Origin: Dipetalonema caudispina
Lineage: Eukaryota; Nematoda; Chromadorea; Rhabditida; Onchocercidae
Direction: 5' to 3'
DNA length: 64,000 nt
Assembly: GCA_013365325.1 (NCBI GenBank)
Contig: JABVXV010000043.1
Coordinates: forward strand, 238,020-302,019
A program made the translations under genes and the position numbers. The notes beneath the pieces are model-generated. The model saw only the letters and a program-made list of their open reading frames with translations. It was not told the DNA's origin and did no database searches. The stretch's first letter is position 1. Each line of letters begins with the position of its first letter. Shown here one piece after another: positions 24,501 to 58,865 of the stretch.

Positions 24501-27500
24501 CATGTCAACCTTTGCTTACTTTTCATTGACTTCTGCTCTGTTTGATTTTTTCTGAATGTCAAAGTAAATTAATTAATTGCTTTCATGTTGAATTTTCTAA
24601 TTTGTTTCGATTTGTTGTTTTGTTTTTAGATTTGTATGATAATTTGTTTTGTGTGTATTTTGATTTTTTGACTTTCTTAACTAAAAGTTTTTCGTATTTC
24701 AGATAATTTCAGAGCAGACAAGTTTTAGGTTTTTTTTTTTATTGTTATACTATTAGTTTTGAGTTCCATCGTACTCTTTCTTGAGTATATAATGATTAAT
24801 CATCTCATTGATGATTTCATTTCTAGTTTTGAATGCAATTAACAGAGAACAACATGGACCATAATCATTTTCAATTTTCAAAATTGAAAGTTTATTTCTT
24901 ATCTCTGATAATAAGTGGAGAAAAGAAACTCTGAAATTTTATGCATTGCAAATATTTTTGCTAAACGATAGATTATATGATTATATGTGATTTAAATTAG
25001 TGAAAATTGAACTGAATTGAATGATTCTCAAAAAGATCTATCATCAATAGAATCATTAAAACTGATCTTTTTCATTTTGAACTATCATAGTAATTTCTTT
25101 TGCTCAATTGAAGATAATGTAATCTTTCAAACATTTCAAATGATCCCTTCAAAAGACCTGAAATATTTTTCACTTCTAACTGATGGTACCTTAAATATTG
25201 ATATTAACCTGAATTATTGCATGTAATCATTAGAAAGTAGATTTTCGTCAAATCAATTTAAATGAAAATCTACCTGTTACTTAATTAATTCTTTTCCTGA
25301 ATTCTAAGATTTTTTTCAAATGACTTAATACATATTTCAGAATATAACTCTACTTAGTATTTGCATATGCTATAGTATTTATACCATTGAAAAGAAAAGT
25401 AAATAAGATGAACATGAAATGGAAAATAGATATGAACTGATAGGTAAATAAACAGGTAAGGTAATCATTTCCTAACTACTTATCTTTGCTGAACAATCAA
25501 CCAAATATAATTATCTGAAAAATGAATTAAATTCCTACACACATCCATCTATTCATTGCAAACAACATTTTTTTTTTTTTTTCATTTTCCATTATTTACT
25601 TTAATATTTTGTTAAAACAGTACTAATTCAATAGTTCAAAAGAAATATCAAAATTTTCAATTTTTATGAATATATTTTTCTATAAATATATTATTTAAAT
25701 ACATTATTATTTGTAATCAATTCATTGGTAATCAAATAATAATCAACAAGTACCTCTTCAGAGTAACGAATCAAATTGATATTCAAAAGGTATATTTCTC
25801 TATTTAACCATTACGAATTTATGGATAATATTTATTGCATATTTATGTAAATAAAGTTTTGTATATTTAAATATGATTATGTAAATGTTACATGTTAATA
25901 ATGAATAATTTCAATGTAATCATAAATGAATCCTTATCATTGGAGGAAAAAGATATGATCTGATATTTGTTTATCATTGAATAGATTTGCAAAAGATCGA
26001 TGATATATTCTATTAGGAATTTGAGAAATACAATATGCAATTGTTATTTTTTAATAATGAGAAGAAATCCATCTAAAAATGATAAAGATTTAAGAAATTA
26101 CTATCAAAATCTATTTGTGATTTGATCTGAATCTTTTTAATTTATGGATTAGATATTTTTTAGCTTTCTGAATTGTTTCCATTGATAATATCATTAAAAT
26201 TTAATACAATATAAAAGTATTTGTTTTGTATTATTTAATAAGACTATTTTTTATAACTAAATAATTATTGAATAATTTACATGAAATTAAAATATTTGTT
26301 AAGTAATTCATATAAAATTAAAATATCATTGAGTAATTCTATACTATATTTGTTAAAAGGAGCAAAATAATATCAAAATGATTGGTGCGGAAAATTCCAT
26401 TCAAATTGATTGGAATGGAAAATATAGTAGGAGACAATGAATCAACCAATACAAATATGATTGTATTTTGCTTCTTCTTTCATAAAACATTCTTCCCATC
26501 ATTTTTTTCTTTTTCATATCGGAAAATATCAATAATTTTTCTGATATAATCATTTCCAATTGATATTTTCTAATATTTCTAATCCTTTTAATCATATCTT
26601 ATTGACTAGAAATATTAGCGAAATTATGGCATAGCTAAAACATCTTATTCATTAAAAGACATTTTTTGAAATTTAAAAATGAAAAATGAGAATATTTTAA
26701 TTTTCATTCATAATTAATTTAATCCAGGGTAATTATCATATCACTGATTCATTTCTCGTATTGCTAAATTAAGATAGCAATATGAAAAGATTAAAATATT
26801 TGTTTTCTTATCGGAATAATGCTATTTCATTTTACATTCTTCGAGCAATAAAACTTAAATATTAGCAAATTTAGTATACAATAAATTGAAATCGATCCAC
26901 CTACATTCAATTCTATTTCCGTTCCTTCATCTCCTTCATTTACATTCAACGATAATCCGACAATTTTTCCTTTTTTTTTTTTATTTTTTTTACTTTTTTT
27001 TTTTTTTTTGCTAACGAATAAATTTAGAATTTCATAATTTTACCAACACTATCAATAAATTCTTTCCAATTTTATTTTGAATAATTATTTACAATTAAAT
27101 TAATATCTTTACTTACTGAATAACTTTTGACTCTCATTTATTTATATAATTTCATGCTGTTAAAATTATTTAAAATGAACAAAAATATATTTGTGCATAG
27201 TTCTGTTTGTTTGTTTTTTCTCTTTTTTCCTCGAATCTTTTGATATTTCGTTAATTGTAAAATGAAATAATAAATTAAAATTAGGTAAAATTTCTTCTAA
27301 AAATTTACTCTCAAATTTATTCCTTACAACATATCCATTTACATTGTTGGTAACTTCATTTTCGAAACCAACAATGGTTAGTAATTTAACAATCGTTTCC
27401 AAGGTAACTCACTCATTGATACAAGGTCATTACCACTATTATATCCTCAAGGAAATAAATTATCATCTTATAAATTATTTACAATCAATTATTCTCAACT

Positions 27501-29426
27501 ATTTCATTCTTTTAATTCTACTTTATTCATCAAAAAAAAAAAAAAAAAGTACAACTTCTATTCGGTAATTAATCCTCTAAATAATATCTTTGAATTCTTA
27601 TACAACTTTAGACAGAACTAATTAATTGTATTACTCAATAAGAATTTTGTAAAAATAGTTTATAAATTCAACTTTCGAATTTCATATTAAAATTTTATTT
27701 TCTTGACGTTTTTGATTATGAATAGTTTTTTTATGATTTATTAAAATTTCATTTATTTTTCAAAAGACTTATATCTTCGTAATGACTATGATATATTATC
27801 ATTATTGTTTGTTTGCCTTTAAAATCTCTTCCCTTCTAGTATGACAACATTGTCATAACTATTTCAATCGAAATTTCCGAGATAAAATTGAAAAATTGAA
27901 CAAGTAATTATTTATCATCAAATGCTAAATTTCATTTTTATTCATTAAATTGCAATCCAAAATTTTGTTCGTATCATTCATTTCTTCGTATTTATTTATC
28001 TAAATTTCGTACTTGAAATGATCGAATTTTTATTGATAAATCTGATAAAGTGATAAAGTATTTCTATCATGTCTTTTATCAAAATACGAAAAAAAAAATA
28101 AAACTGAATAAGTTAGGGATGAGGGGAGAAGAAGAGGAAAGTTAATTTTTGGAAAAACAGTATCCACAAATTACTTTTAAAATTTTTTTTTCTTTTAAAA
28201 AATTGACAAATGAAGGATAATTAAATAAATTAAATTAATGACTGGATAAGATTGTAACATTGTTTTTTGTGAATAAAAAAAAAGGACCTTTTTTTTCCTT
28301 GTGATCAAATCGGAAAAAAATGGAGAGGAAAAAAAAAATAGAATTTGTGTGTTATACAAATGATTATTGCTGTAAGATAAAAGAAGATTTATAAAAATTT
28401 TTCGTTTCCTAAACTTCTATACTTATTTTTTAACTTTGAAATCTTTTGAAATTAAATAACTTTTTTAATCCAACCATTTTCATCTCTTTTTTTTTTTTCT
28501 TTTCAAAAGATTGTAAGCCACATAATTCAAGGTTATTTATCAAATTTCTACCTCCTTTTTTTTCCCCACATTTGTTTATGTCCTTGAAATGATGGTGTCG
28601 TTCGAGTATCCCTTGTCCATTAGTTGATGAATTGTTTCTTACAATTTCATATTGATGATATTTTAATAGCTAATAATCAATTGATCGTTTAGTGTCAATA
28701 GTATCGACTATATCGGTCGAAACAATGAATTCTTTGCAACTCTCATCTTCATTCGTAATTTTTTGTTATATGTAAAATTGTCACGGTCTGTCCACAATGT
28801 CCACAATCAACTGACCAGTTTAACATAACTCTTTAACGCTTTTCTTTTGTAACTTATCGGACTGTTGAAAAAATAAATTAGCATTGTGAAATGAATCATA
28901 ATTAAAATACTACTCCAAATTATTGATATTACTATCATAAGGGTATGATAATGTTTGCATTTTTAACAATTTTGATAACTTTGATAAAAAAAATTGATTG
29001 AAAAAAAATTGTAATTTGAAATTACTTAGATAAGAATTGAATTTCAGAAAGTTCCTGATTTTATTAAAGTCTTTAGAGTTATATTATTTCCTTATTTTCT
29101 TGTTTGCTTATCCTATTATTGAATTCATAATTAATGAAATTCTGTTAAAGAATACTAGATTTCATTTCCTATTCCGGATTAGTTAATTTCATTAACTAAT
29201 TATAAATTCTAGTTCATCATATTTCCTAAAATTTTATCACTTCACTAATGCATATGCTATATAATTTCATCAATTTATCTCAAAATTATCATAATTGATC
29301 ATTTCTTGTTCTATTTCCATTTTACTTATAGATTTGACCTTATTTCTAAACAATAATAAACTAACGGATACATATTTATTATCCATTCATCACATTTCAT
29401 CATTTTATTTCATTACATTTGATTGA
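18544..29426. other. Intergenic spacer upstream of myosin V: no gene seen
   Basis: About 10.9 kb without a convincing gene. It holds long A/T runs (for example near 19131-19154, 19743-19763 and 21907-21931) and low-complexity T-rich stretches. The longest ORF (23745-24146, plus, 133 codons) is discussed as a finding. No tRNA, rRNA or structured RNA was recognised. The right end should contain the myosin V promoter, but no clear core element or trans-splice acceptor stands out before the ATG at 29427. Confidence 0.6.
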
Positions 29427-52159
<22,733 letters not shown>

Positions 52160-52266
52160 GATGATTTACCACTCTGATTATTCCATTTCTGGGTCAGTTT
52201 CGACTTAACTGATAATTACATATATAATTTATAAGGTATGCTAGTTTTGGGTGAATACGATTTATC

Positions 52267-52272
52267 AATAAA
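52267..52272 (+). terminator. Candidate poly(A) signal of myosin V
   Basis: AATAAA about 108 nt after the TAG stop at 52157-52159. It is the first canonical signal downstream. Confidence 0.45.
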
Positions 52273-53496
52273 TTCCGTGGTTTGGCAGAAATTATCAATT
52301 GTTTTCTCTTTGGTATGTTTTATGTATATTTTGATACTGATTAAGAGAAGGATTCTTCTAATTTTGATGTTCTTACTACTATTTCTGCTTAGCTTTTTCA
52401 TTGTATGTATAATTTTATGCTGTATATATTTTGCTTCCGATCAGCTGCAATATTTTTATTTAACATTGTGCTTATTAAAGAGAGATGAATGTTCACTTCA
52501 AAGAAGCACTAGCCATAAAAAGTGGATCGTACAGTTTTATTCATAAATTCTCAAAGTTTTTTGCATAATTTTTGATGAGTTTTCAGGTTTCATATACATG
52601 GAATCTTCGTTTTTTTTTTCTTTGGAATTAAAATTCATTCTTATTCTTATAGAGGTATTTGTTTGAATTGTATAAATGCACGAAACAAAATCTAAATTAT
52701 ATTGTGCAGTAACCTGTTTATGTTAATAAGTAAATGTTAGTAATGGTGCTGTTCAAATTGTTGAAGAGAAAATATGAACTTTCTCATATCATCAGTATAT
52801 GACTAAGGATGGAAGCTACCCTTTCCCAATTTTTAAAATAAGAGTTCAGCTTGAAAACAATATTGCTGCTATTTAAAATGATGTTCTAATAACTAAAATT
52901 TCGTTGATAATGCCAAAAGTTTGCATCTTGCTAAAGCTTTACATATCATAATTACATCATAACTTAATGTAATGTGTCAACCGATTGGTCTGAATTGTGC
53001 GTCCTTGATAGGACTTTTTCAAAAAAATTAAGTACGCCAAGATTGAAAGGATCATACTTGTGGATATTCGCATTAATAAATAACTAGAAGTTCTTTATAA
53101 TTAAGACAGCAGAACGTATGGTAAGAAAGTTACTTATCTTATTAGCTATTAATTTTAAAGTTGTGAACTGGTCTGCTCATCATTACGAATCTCCGATTTT
53201 TCGAATTTCAAAAAGTCGAAGCGTAGTAGATTTCTTTAAGATGATTGAATTTTGGGTTAAATCTAATTCTTAAATTTGTAACCAGTACTTATCTCAAATA
53301 TCTTGCCGGAATGTTTTACACCAAAGAAAACATATAATCAAGCTACAAGGCTTACATTTAATTTTGACTCTTCAAAGAAATATCAATTCTATTTCTTTAG
53401 AGAAGGAAATGAAATCAATAAACGGAAATGCTCCATCTTTTCCATGTCTAACAATGCTCCACTGATTTGAAATAGCTTTTGTCGAACATTTTGATT
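52273..53496. other. Spacer downstream of myosin V: no gene seen
   Basis: A/T-rich with no recognised gene. The 102-codon ORF at 52238-52546, which starts just before this stretch, is hydrophobic low-complexity sequence best read as 3' flank. Confidence 0.55.
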
Positions 53497-53731
53497 AAAA
53501 AGCAAAAAGAATGGATGAAATTTTTTCTAAAAAATTGAACAAAATCACTAGACATGAAACATAAATACATTTAGCTTTAATTCTTCAAACCGAAAAAACT
53601 ATGTAATAGTTATGAAATAATACTTATAGCTAAATATATTTATGTGTTTCATGTCTAATGATTTTATTCAGTTTTTTTTTTTTTTTTTTTTTTTTTTAGA
53701 AAAAATTTCTCCTATTCTTTCTCTACTTTTT
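53497..53731. repeat. Long imperfect inverted repeat (foldback/MITE-like)
   Basis: Left arm about 53497-53577 and right arm about 53622-53731 are reverse complements with few mismatches. Shared cores are CTAGACATGAAACA (left) against TGTTTCATGTCTAA (right), and GAAATTTTTTCTA against TAGAAAAAATTTC. The right arm carries an expanded T-run of 28 absent from the left. The loop is about 45 nt. No coding capacity or clear target-site duplication is visible. It could be a foldback transposon or a hairpin RNA source. Confidence 0.75.
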
Positions 53732-54054
53732 CGTATGTTTTTTTTAAAATTTGTTTATATTCCAAATAAATCTATTCTTCTCAATGAAATAAATAAATCT
53801 ATGATGCTGAAAAATATTTAGTATTTATGGAATAATTTCCAACTAAAATATTTCAAATACGAATACGATCAATCATTTTTCTTTTTTTTTTTTTTTTTAT
53901 TGTAATAGTATCACCGATAATATGTGGATGATTTTAAAAAATATGCTCTCTTCAATGAAGCTTACTGCAAAATATGGAATTATCTTAGTTATAGCGATCA
54001 TCATTTTTACAATTACAATTAATAAATATATTAGGCTAAAAATATCAATGAAAA

Positions 54055-54493
54055 TTTCAGTCACAAATTACACCAATTATTATTGCTTTATCCATTTCTA
54101 TGATAAAATATTGATAACGATGATTTTAATCATCAAAAATACCATCAATGATCTAAGCTTACCAAATTTCAATCACAAATTACACCATTTATCCATTTCT
54201 ATGATAAAATATTGATAACGATAATTTTAATCATCAAAAATATCATCATTGATCTAAGCTTATCAAATTTTAATCACAAATTACACCACTTATCCATTTC
54301 TATGATAAAATATTGATAACGATAATTTTAATCATCAAAAATATCATCATTGATGTAAGCTTATCAAATTTTAATCACAAATTACACCATTTATCCACTT
54401 CTATGATAAAATATTGATAACGATAATTTTAATCATCAAAAATATCATCATTGATCTAAGCTTATCAAATTTTAATCACAAATTACACCATAA
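54055..54493. repeat. Tandem array, 101-bp unit, about 4.3 copies
   Basis: The marker TGATAAAATATTGATAACG recurs at 54101, 54202, 54303 and 54404, exactly 101 nt apart, with partial units at both ends. Copies differ by a few substitutions; the first is the most divergent. The 97-codon ORF 53922-54215 runs through it by chance. There are no spacers, so this is a minisatellite/satellite and not a CRISPR. Confidence 0.93.
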
Positions 54494-54805
54494 TTCTAAT
54501 CACTCATTGATATAAGCTTATAAAAGCTATACTTTTATGTTAGCAATAGCACCACTAGCAATAATATCACATCAATAGCATAAAGCTTTCAATTGATTCT
54601 CTTTGCGATTAACATATTTCTCAGCACTCTCATCCATTAACATACTGCTTTTACAAAGGTTTTGTTTAATGCAACGATTGGGTTTAATAAATGTCCTACG
54701 CTCCGAGAGTTCACATATTCTCTAATTAATTCATATGAACAATTTAATCGATATATCTTTTCATGATCTTCATATATCTTTTTTTTTTTTACATAATTCT
54801 TTAGA

Positions 54806-55390
54806 TTAAATTATTGACAATATTAATTTATACATATTTTATTATATTAGTTGTGAAGAATTAATCAAATATATACGAATATTTATTATTCATTCATTTC
54901 ATATTATTTAAGTATTAATAACATTAATTTATATATATTATATTAATTGAGAAAGATTAATTAAATATATACGAATATTTATTACTCATTCATTTCATAT
55001 TATTTAAGTATTAATAACATTAATTTATATATATTATATTAATTGAGAAAGATTAATTAAATATATACGAATATTTATTATTCATTCATTTCATATTATT
55101 TAAGTATTAATAACATTAATTTATATATATTATATTAATTGAGAAAGATTAATTAAATATATACGAATATTTATTACTTATTCATTTCATATTATTTAAG
55201 TATTAGTAACATTAATTTATACATATTATATTAATTGAGAAAGATTAATTAAATATATACGAATATTTATTACTTATTCATTTCATATTATTTAAGTATT
55301 AGTAACATTAATTTATATATATTATATTAGTTGTGAAGAATTAATTAAATATATACGAATATTTATTACTCATTCATTTCATAATATTTT
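54806..55390. repeat. Tandem array, 96-bp unit, about 6 copies
   Basis: ATATACGAATATTTATTA recurs with C at 54876, 54972, 55068, 55164, 55260 and 55356, exactly 96 nt apart. Inner units read AATTGAGAAAGATTA, whereas the first and last read AGTTGTGAAGAATTA. It ends about 150 bp before the HDHD2-type start codon. Confidence 0.95.
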
Positions 55391-55516
55391 GTTAAATGTT
55401 TTTTTTTGAAAAAAAAAAAAAAAGAAAATAATCACATAATAAATCTAATGTAAATTACATATTATTCATAAATGATATGATCTAATAGTTTTATTATTTA
55501 ATATGTTTGCAAATTT

Positions 55517-55518
55517 AG
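55517..55518 (+). promoter_or_regulatory. Candidate spliced-leader acceptor of the HDHD2-like gene
   Basis: GCAAATTTAG ends 19 nt before the ATG at 55538, the usual distance for nematode SL trans-splicing. Inference from position and sequence only. Confidence 0.4.
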
Positions 55519-55537
55519 GTAATTTAATCGTATCAAA

Positions 55538-57626
55538 ATGGCATCTCTTGGACGTATTGCTGTATTAATTGATTTATCTGGAACATTACATGTTGAAGAT
55601 ATTTGTATTGCTGGAGCTCCAGCAGCTTTACAACGATTAAGACGTAATCCACGTTATGCTATTAAATTTGTTACAAATACAACAAAGGTAATATTTTATT
55701 TTTTGATCATATATCATGAAATATTGGTAACTCTTTCAGTTGTAGTTATTTTCAAAGTTATTATTGAAATCTGCTATATTGAATGTTAAAAAATTTTCTG
55801 CAAAAATTTCAGAATTTTAGTATATTTTATAATATAGATTGTTTTATTTCATTCCTATAATTTTCTTTATTGTATTTTTGTGACCTTATTTGCTTGTTGA
55901 TATTAATTTATTGCTATTTCATTGCTTCTACAGAAGAGATGCTATGAATGAAGCTTGTGATGTTCACTTCTACTAGGAATCAAGTGCAATTTGTAAGCTA
56001 AATTATGCATGTAGATATCTGTTGTTTCAATTTCTTTGGTTCCAATCGGTTTATAAGATAATAAATTAGTTAATTGCTCAGAATTATCCTACTACTGTTC
56101 GCAAAACAGCTGCTGTATTCGATGTCAACTCGTTCAATATTCGAAACCTTTCCCTGTTAGATATCAGGCTGTGTTTGTTTTGCTAATTTTGGAAAAGTGA
56201 TCAAATTCAAGATTAAAAAAGCTAGAAAATTCATGGTTGCTTTTTGAGTTTAATTTCGCTATTGTTTAGGAATCAGCGAATCGGCTCTATGAACGTCTTA
56301 CAAAGCTTGGATTGGATATTACTCGATCGGAAATATTTACTTCACTTACGGCAGCTAAGCACCTCATCAAAAAGAACAATTTGCGGCCGTTGTTACTTCT
56401 AGAAAATGCTGCACTTGAAGATTTCACAGGTAGATATTATGAAATGCTTCATTTGGTTTAATATTACTGAAGAGTAAATTAACTTGCTATTTGTTTCCAT
56501 TTTATTCTTCACTCTATAGAATATTCAGCAAGTCTGCATTCTTCAAAGTCACATTATTAGTAATAATCATCATGGTACTGTCTAAATCATAACATCTGTC
56601 GTAAGCGCATTCATTGATAATATAATTTAGATGTGGATATTAAAAAACCGAATGCAGTAGTTGTTGGACTTGCTCCCTCAAAATTCAGTTTTGCATCTTT
56701 GAATGAAGCATTTCGGTTATTGCTAGACGGTGCAAAACTGATTGCAATTCATAAAGGACGATATTACAAACAAAAAGATGGTTTGTCATTGGGACCAGGT
56801 CCTTTCGTAGAAGCGCTTGAATATGCCGCCGATGTTAAAGTAATTCTTTCTTAATAGCACTGTATATTGGAATGTATTTTGCCTAGATTGCCTTGCCATT
56901 TTTTAGATTTATTTATTATCATTTTTCTCATAACGATGTGATTTAGATGTAATATAGTGAAAATATGGTTTTTTTTCTTTAGTCTCAAGTGGTCGGTAAA
57001 CCGGAACGTGCGTTCTTTTTAACTGCTTTAGCTAATATCGATGATTCTTTGACACCACAGCAAGCTGTGATGATTGGTGACGATGTTCGAGATGACGTTC
57101 TCGGAGCTATTGATGCTGGAATGCATGCGATCCTTGTGAAAACTGGCAAATATTTTGAAGGTTTCTTCATTTTTTTTTTTTTTTTTTTTTTTTTTTGTTA
57201 TTTTAATTTTATTTCATATAATCATGGTTTTTAGCTACAGTTTGGATGCAGCTTGTAATAATATCATAAATATGACGATATCATGCAAAAGTTCCAGTCG
57301 AAATTTCATGTTAAAAGTAAAAGGAGCTAATGAATTAGGCAGTATTTGTTCATACCATTTTAAGTGAAAAAGATAGGAAAATTCAATCAGTTTCTCTTTC
57401 CGGCCATGTTATGCTTAATTGATATCGGCCCTTATTACAAATAAAACTTTCAAATTAAAGTTGTATAAGGTTACGAAATTATATTCCACTATGTATTACT
57501 CCCAGTTTTATGAATTTGAAAATTAATTTTATAGGCGATGAATTAAAAATACCCGAAGCTTCAAGGAACTGTGTGGATAGTTTTGTAGAGGCAGTGGATT
57601 TGATCGAGAAAAATCTTGTAAAATGA
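55538..57626 (+). CDS. HDHD2: HDHD2-type HAD-superfamily phosphatase (complete)
   Basis: Haloacid dehalogenase-superfamily hydrolase (class with C2 cap); the physiological substrate of HDHD2 is not settled. Exons 55538-55687, 56270-56429, 56631-56839, 56983-57160 and 57535-57626 join in phase to 789 nt, 262 residues (human HDHD2 259). HAD motif I is DLSGT with nucleophile Asp12; Ser14 replaces the second Asp, as in HDHD2 relatives. Motif II is FVTNTTK (44-50), the motif III Lys is in VVGKPE (Lys179), and motif IV is IGDDVRDDV (204 onward). The cap segment includes [20 protein letters not shown] and [13 protein letters not shown], the HDHD2/LHPP-like signature. The next gene is on the opposite strand, with convergent 3' ends about 1.2 kb apart. 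Orthology to HDHD2 rather than LHPP rests on eye alignment. Confidence 0.93.
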
Positions 57627-58865
57627 TACTTTTGAAGTATGTTTGGGTCTGCTTATTCAAACGGAGAAGGATATTTTTAGCAAATGCAGGTAACTGAGAA
57701 TTTTACTGTGTTATCAAAGGAATGGCATTATGATCGTTGTTGACAAGTTGCGATGTTGATTCATTTGTTCACGCTCTAAAACAAATGTATTTATATACTC
57801 AAGAAATGTACGTAGCACTCTTTTTAAATGCAAAATTTGTACGTTGTGTTTCAGTTTAGTGCTTTTATTCATGAAAGAAACTTTAAAAGTTACGCATGAG
57901 TTGGAAATATGTTGATTATACTATTATTAAATCTTCTTACTTCTCTGTTCTTGAACTTACTTCCGTCTTCTCAAGATTTCGTGAATTTTCTCATAGAACG
58001 GTTTTCTGTGAAGTTTTATCAAGTGCTGAGTCAGGGGATATATTTGCTTTCACTCTTATATGAGCGTGGAGCTTTTTTTTTTTCTGAGACGTCCATAATT
58101 ACGACTTCTTTGAACTTCAGGATAATCATTACATTCATCATTGAGCAATTGTGATGATGAAGGCTATAGCTAAAAGTGCGGTAAAGCATGCATCCAAAGT
58201 AATAAAATATTTTGTAGAGAAGCTCAATATTTAATATTTAATATTTGTATAAGTAAAAAGCCATGACGCCAGTATTTTCTTTTTGGGCTATGAATTAGAT
58301 GTCTCGGTTATCAGGTGAATGTATTTCACCTTTTATTATTATACGATATATTCAGGTATAGAGACTACATGGATTTATTGAACATATTCAAGAAATTGGT
58401 GAAACTTGATGGGTTTTGATGAACATGTCCAAACTTAAAACTTCTTGAATCTTCAGTAGCTATTCAAATGATGGTCATGTCTTTCTTGGCTTCCAGCAAA
58501 GTAACGAACAGTGCAGTTGTTAAATGAAACGCTAAGTTTAGATTGTAGTTGTGAGTGATTAATTCCAGAATTTTGAACTTGGGATTTTTCTGTAATGTTG
58601 TCAGATTTTTTGATTTCAACAGAAAGAAGTAGTAACGGTATTGCAAGAAAAATCTGTACATCCTTTCCTTTATGCAATTTGTTAAACAATATAAGCATAT
58701 CAAATTTTTATATGCAATTAAAGATTTCTAGTTTACAAATATGCAATTCAATTGACGAAATGGTTTTGGTAAGCTATCAAAAATAATTTTGTAACATTAC
58801 AACGGAAGAGAAGTATATAGCACGCTGCTAAGCTGATAACTTATTTCATCATTTCGAGATAGGAA
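57627..58865. other. Spacer between convergent HDHD2-like and kinase genes
   Basis: Holds the 3' flanks of both genes. A plus-strand AATAAA occurs at 58201, and a minus-strand AATAAA (read as TTTATT) occurs near 58332-58337. Both lie far from their stop codons, so poly(A) sites are uncertain. No other gene recognised. Confidence 0.5.

Noticed and set aside
52238..52546. 102-codon hydrophobic ORF after myosin V, reachable from a GTAAGT donor inside the last exon
   Set aside because: It would replace a normal class V C-terminus with low-complexity membrane-like sequence; read instead as 3' flank with a poly(A) signal at its start.
54055..55390. Direct repeats resembling a CRISPR-type array
   Set aside because: Units are contiguous with no unique spacers, the host is a eukaryote, and unit lengths are 96-101 bp; these are minisatellites.
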